From assembly GCF_018343715.1 (NCBI RefSeq), contig NZ_JAGYPL010000002.1, positions 1,192,675-1,256,674 of the forward strand: 64,000 nt of DNA, read 5' to 3'. The DNA is from Bacillus sp. FJAT-49711 (lineage in GTDB: Bacteria > Bacillota > Bacilli > Bacillales > Bacillaceae_C). Positions within the stretch are counted from its first letter, which is position 1. Every line of letters begins with the position of its first letter. This document shows, piece after piece, positions 34,953 to 43,671 of this stretch. Position numbers and translations under genes: made by a program. Below the pieces are notes generated by a model. The model searched no databases and had not been told where the DNA came from. It worked only from the letters and a program-made list of their open reading frames with translations.

Positions 34953-35567
34953 ATGAAGGATAAAGGGCGAATTTTATTTATTGGCGACAGCATTACGGAA
35001 TCGGGAAGATATGAAGATGCAGAAGGTATTGGTAATGGATATGTTCGCCTATTGCATGATTATCTCATCACAGCTTTTCCGAGCAAAGAACTAGAGATTA
35101 TGAATAAAGGAATTGGCGGCAACCGTGCTACAGATTTGAAAGCAAGATGGGAAAAAGATGTTCTTGCTTTGAATCCTGACTATGTTTCGGTTTCGATTGG
35201 AATTAATGATGTGTGGCGCCAGCTCGATAGTCCGGACATGGAACAGGTCTATCCAGAACAGTTTGAAGAGATTTTGACAGGGCTTTTAGAAAAAACAAAT
35301 GGGCAGCTTATTTTGATGGAACCAACGGTCATCGAAGAGGATGTGGATTCTGAAGGAAATCAAAAGCTTGTTCCTTATGTAGAGATCATCCGTAATCTTG
35401 CCAAGAAATTCAATGCGATTCTCGTTCCGACTCATCAGGATTTTATTGATTATTTAAATACAGGGACAGCGTATAAGCTTACGACCGATGGTGTTCATAT
35501 GAACTCTGCGGGAAATATGCTAATGGCTGCATCATGGATTAAAGCATGTGAAAGTTTACTAAAATAA
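34953..35567 (+). CDS. SGNH/GDSL hydrolase, likely acetyl esterase
   Basis: 204-residue cytoplasmic SGNH hydrolase. Block I GDS with Ser13 (FIGDSITESG), block II Gly in GIGGNRATDL, block III Asn in SIGINDVWR, and block V Asp/His in TTDGVHMNSAG. Start ATG 34953 has AGGAGGA at 34941-34947; the frame from 34917 is rejected. It lies between the GH113 mannanase and GH2 beta-mannosidase genes, 29 bp ahead of the latter, so it probably deacetylates acetylated manno-oligosaccharides (CE2/CE3/rhamnogalacturonan-esterase-like). Catalytic class firm, substrate from context. Confidence 0.88.
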   Translation: MKDKGRILFIGDSITESGRYEDAEGIGNGYVRLLHDYLITAFPSKELEIMNKGIGGNRATDLKARWEKDVLALNPDYVSVSIGINDVWRQLDSPDMEQVYPEQFEEILTGLLEKTNGQLILMEPTVIEEDVDSEGNQKLVPYVEIIRNLAKKFNAILVPTHQDFIDYLNTGTAYKLTTDGVHMNSAGNMLMAASWIKACESLLK

Positions 35568-35596
35568 TAGCAATGTAACTTCAAGGAGTGGACAAA

Positions 35597-38068
35597 ATGG
35601 TAAAAGTCGATTTAAACGGACAATGGAAAATGCAGGAAGTAGGAGCATCAGAGTGGCTCGATGTTCAAGTACCGGGTTCTGTTATGAATGATTTATTGCA
35701 GCATGGTAAAATTGAAGATCCTTTTTATCGAGATAATGAAAAAATTGGGCTTGAGGTTGCAGCAAAAGACTTTGTATATACTAGAATGTTTTCGGTAGAT
35801 GAAGACCTTTTATTAAATGATAAAGTGCTGCTTGTTTGTGATGGACTTGACACACTCGCCGAAGTTTTTGTGAATGGTGAGCTAGTTGAGAAGACGAATA
35901 ATATGCATCGTATATATGAAATAGATGTAAAGGATTTTTTAAAAAAGGGAGAAAATGAAATTTCAATCAAGTTTAATTCTCCTACTAAATATATAGAAGT
36001 CTTGCAAAACGAAGATCCGCTTGCACCACTTGATGGCGGCGATGCGCTTCCTGGATTTCCATATATCAGAAAAGCCCACTATATGTTCGGATGGGACTGG
36101 GGCCCGAAAATCCCCGATATGGGAATTTGGCGTAATATATCTATTCAAGCATGGAGTTCTGCGAAGCTCGATGATGTATATATGACACAAGAGCATAGAG
36201 AAAACGAAGTACAACTTGATGTGCGCGTGAAAGTAGAAAGATTGAGTCAGGCGGAAGATCTCCAAGTGGAAGTTACATTAACAAGCCCAGCTGGAGATGT
36301 GGAAGTAAAAAACGTCAGTATATCAGCTGTGCAAGAAGTTATTGCATTTAATGTGCAAAATCCTGATTTATGGTGGCCAAATGGATATGGAAAACAGCCT
36401 TTGTATAAGGTCGAAGTTTCGGTACTGAATAATGAAGGTTCAATACTTGATACAAAAGACTATAATATTGGTCTTCGTACAATTGAAGTTAAATCTGTTC
36501 CAGATGAGTTTGGAAGATCATTTGAATTTTACGTGAACGGTATTTCGATTTTCGGAATGGGTGCAAATTACATTCCGGAAGATAATATACTTGCTAGAAA
36601 TTCTGTTGAAAAAACAGAGAGACTTTTAAAAGATAGTGTTGAAGCGAATTTTAATATGGTCCGCATTTGGGGCGGCGGTCATTATCCGGAAGACTATTTT
36701 TATGATCTTTGTGATCGCCTCGGTCTTATCGTTTGGCAGGATTTCATGTTTGCGTGCGCTTCGTATAAACTGACAGATGAATTTTTGGATACCGTTAAGA
36801 AAGAAGTTGCAGACAATGTGAAACGTCTCCGTCATCACGCGAGCCTTGGTATTTGGAGCGGAAACAATGAAGTTGAAGAAGGTTGGGTGCATTGGGGCTG
36901 GCCACAGGATCCAATGCGTAAGACTGATTATATAAAGTTATTTGAATACATTATTCCTGAAATGATCAAGGAGTTGGACCCGCAAACATTTTACTGGTCA
37001 TCTTCACCGTCTTCAGGCGGCGGTTTTGATCAACCGCGCGACCCGAATCGTGGAGATATGCATTATTGGGAAGTATGGCATGGATTAAAACCTTTCACAG
37101 AGTATCGGAAATACTTTTTCCGATTCTGCTCAGAGTTTGGATTTCAATCCTTCCCATCGATGAAAACGGTAGAAAGCTTTACAATTCCAGAGGATCGCAA
37201 TATTTTCTCGCGTGTAATGGAGAAACATCAGAAAAATTCAGGAGCAAACGGAAAGATTCTCTTCTATTTATCTGAGAACTTTCTTTACCCGAAGGACTTT
37301 GATTCTTTGCTTTATGTATCTCAACTTCTGCAAGGTGAAGCCATTAAATATGGGGTTGAACATTGGCGCAGAAATCGCGGACGCTGCATGGGATCATTAT
37401 ACTGGCAATTAAATGACTGCTGGCCAGTCGCTTCATGGTCAAGCGTTGACAGCTTTGGCCGCTGGAAGGCGCTCCATTATTTTGCGAAGAAGTTTTATGC
37501 GCCGCTTCTTCTGTCCATTGAGGAAGAAGGAAAGACTGCTTCTATTCATGTGACGAATGATTCATTGGAAGACATTCAAGGTCGAATCGAATGGAAATTA
37601 CGCAAGAATACGTCTGAAGTATTAAAAGAGGGCAGCATTGAAGTAAAAGTCGGGAAACTAACTGCTAAAAACTGTATTGAGCTGTCTTTTGAGGATGAGT
37701 TATCAGATGAAGATATGAGAAATACTTATCTTGAAGCCATCTTCATAAAGGATGGGGAAGTCCATTCTAATGCAGTTGTTTTATTTGTAAAACCGAAGCA
37801 CTTTGAATTTGTTGATCCACAAATTACTTTTGATATACAGGAAGAAAATGATCGATTTACTCTTTCGCTCAAGGCTCAAGGCGGATTGGCGAAATATGTG
37901 GAACTTGATTTACAGGAAGCTGATTGCAAATTCAGCGATAATTACTTCGATCTCTCACAAGGGGATACGAAAAAAGTGACGATCATGAAGGATAGCTTAA
38001 GTGTAGATGTAAGCTTGGAAGAATTAAAAAGTAAATTATCTGTGCGCAGCATCTATAATACGTTCTAA
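35597..38068 (+). CDS. GH2 beta-mannosidase
   Basis: 823-residue cytoplasmic exo-beta-mannosidase that removes mannose from the non-reducing end of beta-1,4-manno-oligosaccharides. Domain order is GH2 sugar-binding jelly roll (about 1-185), immunoglobulin-like domain (190-300), TIM barrel (305-600) and C-terminal domains. Acid/base Glu is about 425 in GIWSGNNEVEEGW, nucleophile Glu about 513 in FCSEFGFQSFPS, and FGWDWGPKIPDMGIWR is characteristic of mannosidases within GH2. A GTG at 35588 overlaps the AAGGAG RBS, so ATG 35597 is chosen. Last gene of the mannan cluster; a terminator follows. Confidence 0.92.
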   Translation: MVKVDLNGQWKMQEVGASEWLDVQVPGSVMNDLLQHGKIEDPFYRDNEKIGLEVAAKDFVYTRMFSVDEDLLLNDKVLLVCDGLDTLAEVFVNGELVEKTNNMHRIYEIDVKDFLKKGENEISIKFNSPTKYIEVLQNEDPLAPLDGGDALPGFPYIRKAHYMFGWDWGPKIPDMGIWRNISIQAWSSAKLDDVYMTQEHRENEVQLDVRVKVERLSQAEDLQVEVTLTSPAGDVEVKNVSISAVQEVIAFNVQNPDLWWPNGYGKQPLYKVEVSVLNNEGSILDTKDYNIGLRTIEVKSVPDEFGRSFEFYVNGISIFGMGANYIPEDNILARNSVEKTERLLKDSVEANFNMVRIWGGGHYPEDYFYDLCDRLGLIVWQDFMFACASYKLTDEFLDTVKKEVADNVKRLRHHASLGIWSGNNEVEEGWVHWGWPQDPMRKTDYIKLFEYIIPEMIKELDPQTFYWSSSPSSGGGFDQPRDPNRGDMHYWEVWHGLKPFTEYRKYFFRFCSEFGFQSFPSMKTVESFTIPEDRNIFSRVMEKHQKNSGANGKILFYLSENFLYPKDFDSLLYVSQLLQGEAIKYGVEHWRRNRGRCMGSLYWQLNDCWPVASWSSVDSFGRWKALHYFAKKFYAPLLLSIEEEGKTASIHVTNDSLEDIQGRIEWKLRKNTSEVLKEGSIEVKVGKLTAKNCIELSFEDELSDEDMRNTYLEAIFIKDGEVHSNAVVLFVKPKHFEFVDPQITFDIQEENDRFTLSLKAQGGLAKYVELDLQEADCKFSDNYFDLSQGDTKKVTIMKDSLSVDVSLEELKSKLSVRSIYNTF

Positions 38069-38073
38069 TGGAA

Positions 38074-38104
38074 AAACAGGCTCACAATGGGCCTGTTTTT
38101 TTGT
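38074..38104 (+). terminator. Intrinsic terminator after beta-mannosidase gene
   Basis: ACAGGC and GCCTGT form the stem, about 8-base loop, then a seven-T tract. Confidence 0.85.
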
Positions 38105-38147
38105 TTCTTGTGAAATGATAAATTATAAGCCCTTGTTTTGGAAGTTT

Positions 38148-38177
38148 TACATAATCATCACTAAATTACACATACTG
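38148..38177 (+). promoter_or_regulatory. Candidate sigma-G promoter of germination operon
   Basis: TACATA (38148-38153), 17-bp spacer, CATACTG (38171-38177), close to the sigma-G pattern TGMATA-N17/18-CATACTA. It is 37 bp upstream of the first ger gene, as expected for forespore expression of germinant receptors. Confidence 0.5.
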
Positions 38178-38214
38178 ACATTAATATATTCTGACAAGTT
38201 ATGAGGGATACGAT

Positions 38215-39843
38215 ATGTCAGGCTGGAAATGGAAAAAGAAGCAGAAACAACTTGATCAAAAAGAGTTAAGCAATGCTCCTCACGTAAAAGTAGAGAAACG
38301 TGATTTACGAATATTAAATGGCGATCTTGAAGAAACGATTGACTTCATTACGAGTATTTTAGGAGCGAATGATGACTTTATTACTCGGAAGTTTAAAATT
38401 TTTGGAAAGTATCCGGCGGCCATTTTCTACATTTCGAGCATGGTCGATCCGGCTGTCATTAATCACGATCTTTTAAAGCCGCTCATGTTTCCCCCAGATC
38501 ATCTAGAAATCAAAGAAGTACAGCAAAATCATATATTAAAAGTCTTGTCTGAAGAAGTTTTATATCATAGCGACGTTAAGTTTGAATCGAATGTCGCAAA
38601 TTTAATAGATGTCTTATTAGTTGGAGAAACGGTGATTGTCACTTCTGGTGTCCTGCAAGCCTTCCACCTTGATACTCGTAAAATTGAGAAAAGAGCACTT
38701 TCACAACCTGAAACTGAACAAGTTATCATAGGACCGAGGGAAGGTTTTATTGAGCAGATCGACACAAATATTGGATTAATTCGCTATCGTTTACCAACGG
38801 CTGATTTATGTGTGAGAACAATGAAAATAGGACGGTTAACGAAATCGAAAGTAGCCATTTGTTATATAAAAGGAATAGCGGATCAATCCATCGTTGATGA
38901 GGTGGAAAAACGTTTATCTGAGATTCATGTGGATGCCATTCTAGATGTCGGATATATTGAGCAATTTCTAGAAAATTACCAGTTCTCACCTTTTCCGCAA
39001 ACAATCTTGACTGAACGGCCAGATAGTGTAGTTGGCAATATTATTGAAGGGAGAGTAGCCGTTCTTGTGGACGGATCACCATTTGTGTTGATGGTGCCCG
39101 TCGTCTTTAATCAGTTTTATCAAACGACGGAAGATTACTCTACCCGCTTTTTATTAGCAAGCTTTACTCGTCTTGTTCGGATTTTAGCTCTTATCTTTTC
39201 ACTAGTTTTTCCGGCACTTTATGTTTCGTTCATTTCTTTCAATCCTGAATTATTACCTACTGAATTTGCAGTAGCCGTGGCGGGAGGTCGAGCAGGAGTT
39301 CCGTTTCCAGCAGTCATTGAAGTGCTGATGATGGAAGTGGCGATGGAAGTTTTACGGGAAGCAACTGTCCGTTTGCCGAAACAAATTGGCGGCGCTTTAT
39401 CAATCGTAGGAGTTTTGGTCATTGGGCAGGCGGCAGTTGATGCTGGACTTTCGAGCCCGATTACGGTTGTCGTCATTGCGATTACAACAATCGGCTCATT
39501 TGCAACTCCAGTTTATAATGCTTCTTTCGCTTTACGGATGCTGCGGTTTCCATTAGCTATACTCGCAGGACTTTTTGGACTTTATGGGCTGGTAGTGGGC
39601 ATCATTATTATTTTCAATCACATGCTGTCCATAAAATCCTTTGGCGTGCCATATATGAGTCCTGTTTCTCCTGGCAACGCACAAGGGATGAAGGATGTTG
39701 TGATCAGAATACCTTTTAGATGGATGCCGCAGAGACCTGAATTTCTCCATCCAAATAATAAAAAAAGGATGGGAAACAACGAGGAAGTATTTTCAGCCAA
39801 TGCGGCTAATACTTCAAATCAAACGAAGATAAGTAAAAAATGA
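38215..39843 (+). CDS. Spore germination receptor subunit A (GerAA/GerKA family)
   Basis: 542-residue A subunit of a GerA-type nutrient germinant receptor, located in the spore inner membrane. A large hydrophilic N-terminal region (about 1-280, with DLRILNGDLEETIDFITSILGANDDFITRKF) forms the NTD; five or so membrane segments follow (about 290-470: FPALYVSFISFNPELLPTEF, AGRAGVPFPAVIEVLMMEV, SIVGVLVIGQAAVDAGL), then a C-terminal tail with FRWMPQRPEFL. Start ATG 38215 with GAGGG upstream. B and C subunits follow at once. Germinant cannot be predicted from sequence. Confidence 0.93.
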   Translation: MSGWKWKKKQKQLDQKELSNAPHVKVEKRDLRILNGDLEETIDFITSILGANDDFITRKFKIFGKYPAAIFYISSMVDPAVINHDLLKPLMFPPDHLEIKEVQQNHILKVLSEEVLYHSDVKFESNVANLIDVLLVGETVIVTSGVLQAFHLDTRKIEKRALSQPETEQVIIGPREGFIEQIDTNIGLIRYRLPTADLCVRTMKIGRLTKSKVAICYIKGIADQSIVDEVEKRLSEIHVDAILDVGYIEQFLENYQFSPFPQTILTERPDSVVGNIIEGRVAVLVDGSPFVLMVPVVFNQFYQTTEDYSTRFLLASFTRLVRILALIFSLVFPALYVSFISFNPELLPTEFAVAVAGGRAGVPFPAVIEVLMMEVAMEVLREATVRLPKQIGGALSIVGVLVIGQAAVDAGLSSPITVVVIAITTIGSFATPVYNASFALRMLRFPLAILAGLFGLYGLVVGIIIIFNHMLSIKSFGVPYMSPVSPGNAQGMKDVVIRIPFRWMPQRPEFLHPNNKKRMGNNEEVFSANAANTSNQTKISKK

Positions 39844-39859
39844 GCGGAGGGAACTTTTA

Positions 39860-40972
39860 ATGGAGCATTCACGTCAAATAACAGCCGTCCAAGCCACGAC
39901 TATACTGATCAGTACGATTATTGGTGTTGGTGTTTTAAATCTTCCGCTTATTGCTGTTAAGGCTGCTGATACTAGTGCTCCATTGCTTACATTCTTATCG
40001 GTTATGGTTAGTTTTGCGGGATTATATTTTATCACAAAGCTTGGAATACGATTTCCGGATCAAACCATCATTGGCTACAGTCAGGTTGTGCTTGGTAAGT
40101 GGGTTGGGCGCATGTATGGGATTTTAATAATCATTTTTTTTACATTTTTAACTGCTATGGCATCGCGAGAATTTGGTGAGGTTGTCGTAGCGGCGGTATT
40201 AAAAAACACACCAATAGAAGTAACCGTTATTGTCATGTTATTAATGGCTGCGATCTTTACTCGTGATGATATTAATACATTTGCATATATTCATAATTTT
40301 TATGTTCCCGCTATTATAGTACCAGGGTTGTTAATTGTGATTTTATCATTCAAAAATGCCAATCCGCTTTACTTTCAACCAATTATCCAACCAATCTATA
40401 CGAAAGAATTTGATCCTTTATTTGTTGGAATGTTAACAGTCGTTGCTTTGTTTCAAGGATTTTTTATTATGACGATTGTTATTCCTTCCATGCAGAAACC
40501 CAAAAAAGCTATGAAGGCGGCCTTGTTTGGATTGGGCATTTCAGGAGCGTTTTATATCATGGTTGTTCTAGCGGCACTGTCTGTTTTTGGGGTGGAGGAA
40601 ATGAAAAATCTAATGTGGCCAACACTGGAATTGGCAAGAGCAACCTCTTTACCCGGAAACCTTTTACAGAGATTAGATGTTGTGTTTCTCGCAATTTGGG
40701 TAACGGCTGTTTTTACGACGATCTTCTCCAGTTATATGTTAACGATTCATTCTTTAAGTAGATTTTTTCATTTGCAAGGTCACAAATCATTTTCTCTTTT
40801 TTTGCTACCCTTTGTTTTTTTTATCGCCATGATTCCTAGGAATGTACTGCAAATGTACGATGTGATTAAAATAGTAGGGAGACTTGGCCTTTTAGTTACA
40901 ATTGGATTTCCACTTTTCATATTATTGATTGCCGTCATTCGCAAAATCCCCGGCAAAAAAGGCGGGCAATAA
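39860..40972 (+). CDS. Spore germination receptor subunit B (GerAB/GerKB family permease)
   Basis: 370-residue integral membrane protein of the APC-like endospore germination permease family, ten predicted membrane segments. Begins RQITAVQATTILISTIIGVGVLNLP, the usual first segment with the unwound GVGVL motif of amino-acid transporter-like folds that bind the germinant. GCGGAGGG precedes the ATG, 16 bp after the A subunit. The C subunit gene begins right after its stop codon. Confidence 0.93.
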   Translation: MEHSRQITAVQATTILISTIIGVGVLNLPLIAVKAADTSAPLLTFLSVMVSFAGLYFITKLGIRFPDQTIIGYSQVVLGKWVGRMYGILIIIFFTFLTAMASREFGEVVVAAVLKNTPIEVTVIVMLLMAAIFTRDDINTFAYIHNFYVPAIIVPGLLIVILSFKNANPLYFQPIIQPIYTKEFDPLFVGMLTVVALFQGFFIMTIVIPSMQKPKKAMKAALFGLGISGAFYIMVVLAALSVFGVEEMKNLMWPTLELARATSLPGNLLQRLDVVFLAIWVTAVFTTIFSSYMLTIHSLSRFFHLQGHKSFSLFLLPFVFFIAMIPRNVLQMYDVIKIVGRLGLLVTIGFPLFILLIAVIRKIPGKKGGQ

Positions 40973-42208
40973 ATGGATAAAAAATATGCCCATCTATTAT
41001 GCACCATTTGTTTATTTATCCCTCTTTTATCTGGGTGCTGGGATAGCCTAGATATAGAAAAACGAGCAACTGTACTAGCAATCGCGATTGACAAAGCCAA
41101 ATCAGGTCATGAATTAGAACATTCAAGTGAAGAGGAAAAGGAAATCACCAATATTCATGGTGATGGCTCAAAAGACGATAGGGATTTAATTCGTTTGACA
41201 GCTCAAATTGCCGTCCCCGGCCGTATCCCACTAGGACCGCAAATTGGTGGAGGAGGCGAGGAGCAGAAGCCGGTATGGGTATTGTCTGTTGTGGGCTCGA
41301 CGCTTGATGCTGCTATGACAAATCTTCAACAAGAGTTATCAGATAAACTGTTTTTGGGGCATTTACGGGTCATCATCATTAGTGAAGAGGTTGCCAAAGA
41401 TGGAGTTGGACGATTTAATGATTACTTGCGAAGGCAATCCGAAGTTAGAAGGACAGCTTGGATCGCGGTTTCAAAGGAAGAAGCTTCTAAATATATGTCA
41501 GTTGCACCGGAATTAGAGCGGGTTCCCGCTTTATATCTTAATGTTATGATAGAAAACTCAGTTAAACTAGGGAAATTTCCTAACAATCCAATTGGCGTGT
41601 TTTGGCGAATTCATGCGAGTAAAGGACAAGATGCCTTCCTTCCAATGCTCGAAATAAAACGTGGGGGAAATATTAATCTAGAGGGGCTGGCGTATTTTAA
41701 GGGAGATAAAATGCATGGGGAGATTGCACCTATTAAAATTGGCCTCCTCATGGCTATCAATCGACAAGGAAAAGGCGGTTATGCAGCATTTTATTCAATT
41801 CCAAGTACAGAGGAGCAAGTATTACTCCGTGCGATGAAACGAAAAGCTAAGGTTAAAACTTCAATCCATGACGGAAAACCTAAAATACGAATTAAAATTC
41901 GCTATGAAAATGAAATTATCGAAAAGGAGAAGGGAAAAGTACCAATCAATAATCCAAAGGCTATTGAAGAACTTGAACAAAGCTTTAATCATGATGTAAC
42001 AAAATCAGTAGAAAAATTAATAAAGAAAATGAAAAATGAAAAATCAGACATCTTTGGTTTTGGTGAATATATAAGGGCTAAACATCCTGATTATTGGAAC
42101 CAGCATGTAAAAACGAAAGAGGAGTGGCAAGAGATTTTTAAAAATGATTTAAAAGTTGATATACAAGTCGAATCGCAAATACTAAGAATAGGCATGAAAG
42201 CAAAATAA
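40973..42208 (+). CDS. Spore germination receptor subunit C (Ger(x)C lipoprotein)
   Basis: 411-residue lipoprotein C subunit. Signal peptide with lipobox LSGC and Cys22 just before WDSLDIEKRATVLAIAID, the standard Ger(x)C start. A hydrophilic insertion (about residues 42-66, HELEHSSEEEKEITNIHGDGSKDD) breaks the first beta-sheet region. Later family landmarks are LDAAMTNLQQELSDKLFLGHLRVIIISEE, RRTAWIAVSK and, near the C-terminus, DIFGFGEYIRAKHPDYW. The ATG directly follows the B-subunit stop codon. Confidence 0.92.
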   Translation: MDKKYAHLLCTICLFIPLLSGCWDSLDIEKRATVLAIAIDKAKSGHELEHSSEEEKEITNIHGDGSKDDRDLIRLTAQIAVPGRIPLGPQIGGGGEEQKPVWVLSVVGSTLDAAMTNLQQELSDKLFLGHLRVIIISEEVAKDGVGRFNDYLRRQSEVRRTAWIAVSKEEASKYMSVAPELERVPALYLNVMIENSVKLGKFPNNPIGVFWRIHASKGQDAFLPMLEIKRGGNINLEGLAYFKGDKMHGEIAPIKIGLLMAINRQGKGGYAAFYSIPSTEEQVLLRAMKRKAKVKTSIHDGKPKIRIKIRYENEIIEKEKGKVPINNPKAIEELEQSFNHDVTKSVEKLIKKMKNEKSDIFGFGEYIRAKHPDYWNQHVKTKEEWQEIFKNDLKVDIQVESQILRIGMKAK

Positions 42209-42233
42209 TTTCATTTAAAGGGAGTGGACTGCA

Positions 42234-42428
42234 TTGCATTATGCTTACTATTTTGTAGTCCTTTTGATTATAACCGGGATCTTTATCTTATCTATTGACG
42301 CAAAAACATTTAAAAAAATTCAAATGAATAGAGAAAAGAAATTCGCAATCTTTTTGGGATGGACGAATGTTATTGGGGGAACAGTATTTTTTGTTGTGTA
42401 TTGGGCGTATCAGAAGTGGTTTTGGTAA
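42234..42428 (+). CDS. Small two-segment membrane protein at end of germination operon
   Basis: 64 residues, read from TTG 42234 with GGGAGTGG at 42220-42227. Two hydrophobic segments (about residues 4-20 and 39-58) flank a basic loop (KTFKKIQMNREKK), predicting a hairpin membrane protein. It begins 25 bp after the C subunit and is followed by the operon terminator, so it is probably a fourth cistron. Small D-type subunits of similar size accompany some GerA-type receptors and modulate them; resemblance here is of architecture and position, not clear sequence identity. Confidence 0.65.
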   Translation: MHYAYYFVVLLIITGIFILSIDAKTFKKIQMNREKKFAIFLGWTNVIGGTVFFVVYWAYQKWFW

Positions 42429-42465
42429 TGAATAATTGACGAACAAATAGTTGCTGAAGGGGATC

Positions 42466-42497
42466 AGGAAGAAGGAAGGACCTTCCCCCCTCTTCCT
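42466..42497. terminator. Hairpin between convergent genes
   Basis: AGGAAGA (42466-42472) pairs with TCTTCCT (42491-42497), with GGAAGG/CCTTCC inside. Lies between the germination operon and the leftward RraA-like gene; no long T tract on either side. Confidence 0.6.
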
Positions 42498-42521
42498 AAT
42501 CTACTCCTTTACACGATTAAT

Positions 42522-43427
42522 TTACAAACGAACATCGCTTGCTGGTCGGTCATCTTTTCGATTCTGAGCTTCTACTAGTTCTTGATCCCATGTTAAATGA
42601 CGATATTTTTGAGTTTGTTCTGAATCCTTAAACCATTCAAGGAAATCTTCCCATAACGATAAAGGCCAGCCTGCATCAATTTGTGCTCCTGTATATTTTC
42701 CTTCTTTTAATCGAATAAAGCCAAATATATCACGAACTTGGGATTTTTCCGCTAAAGTAACCGTATGTTCTGCCAAGTGTGGAGGTATAAATATTACTCC
42801 ATATGGCGTACCAAGTACAACGTCTCCTGGCAAGCAGATGGCTTTACCTATTCGTGTTGGAACATTAATTCCAACCATCGTTACTTCAGCAATAGCAGTA
42901 GGATCACTTCCACGATAAAATACATTAATATCTTCAATTTCCTCTACTTGTTGATTATCTCTAATCCCGCCCCAAATGACAGCACCGCCACCCTTTGTTC
43001 TAGAGGCAATAGCAGTTCCAAGGTTTCCGCCTAAAAAAGTTCCTTTATGAATTTTATCAAACATATCAACGACGATGACGTCTTCTTCTTCTAATGCATC
43101 AATAACCCATTGATTGAAAAAGCCTTTTCTTCCCTCTTGTTCATGACCGTATTTTAATAATGTCTCATGTAAATCCGGCCGTTGTGGAACCATGATCGCT
43201 GTAACAGCACGCCCAACCATAATCTGATTTGGACGTACAACCTTGAAGTCTCCTTCAAACTGAAAGTGATAGCCGTGATGCCAAAGAGGACCCCACGCCT
43301 CTTCCAAAGTAATATTTTTAAAACGTTGAAGAATGTCAGTTGGTACCTTTGGACGTCCGTTTGGAAATCGTTCACCTTTCCAAAGGCTAGTTAATTGAAG
43401 TATATCCTCAGGGTTATCAAATTTCAA
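42522..43427 (-). CDS. RraA-like / 2-oxo acid aldolase family protein
   Basis: 301-residue RraA-fold protein, longer than RraA itself (about 160) and like the HMG/CHA aldolase-type or sugar-acid-cluster members. The core holds VVDMFDKIHKGTFLGGNLGTAIASRTKGGGAVIWGGIRD (about residues 128-166), with the GGNLGT and GIRD (metal/pyruvate-site Arg-Asp) motifs of pyruvate-type aldolases. A TTG at 43436 abuts the AAAGGA RBS, so the TTG at 43427, nine bases downstream, is chosen as start. It diverges from an SDR and a ManD-like dehydratase, suggesting it acts on a 2-keto-3-deoxy sugar acid, probably as an aldolase. Reaction inferred. Confidence 0.82.
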   Translation of the reverse strand: MKFDNPEDILQLTSLWKGERFPNGRPKVPTDILQRFKNITLEEAWGPLWHHGYHFQFEGDFKVVRPNQIMVGRAVTAIMVPQRPDLHETLLKYGHEQEGRKGFFNQWVIDALEEEDVIVVDMFDKIHKGTFLGGNLGTAIASRTKGGGAVIWGGIRDNQQVEEIEDINVFYRGSDPTAIAEVTMVGINVPTRIGKAICLPGDVVLGTPYGVIFIPPHLAEHTVTLAEKSQVRDIFGFIRLKEGKYTGAQIDAGWPLSLWEDFLEWFKDSEQTQKYRHLTWDQELVEAQNRKDDRPASDVRL

Positions 43428-43671
43428 AAAAATCAATCCTTTCTTCGTGATTATAGTGATATATAAAGTTTCAAATCTATTGTTAGATATTATGGCTTTA
43501 TTGTCGATGCGGATTTTTTAAGTTGTTTTGCCTCAGAATCGTAAAAAATTAACCTACTCTAAATATGAACTCGAACTTTTAAACTTTATATTTTAAAAAA
43601 CAGGACACTTTCGCCTTTTTATCGAATGATTATTGTATATCAATCTAATAGAGAGGTGGGATTTGAGAATT

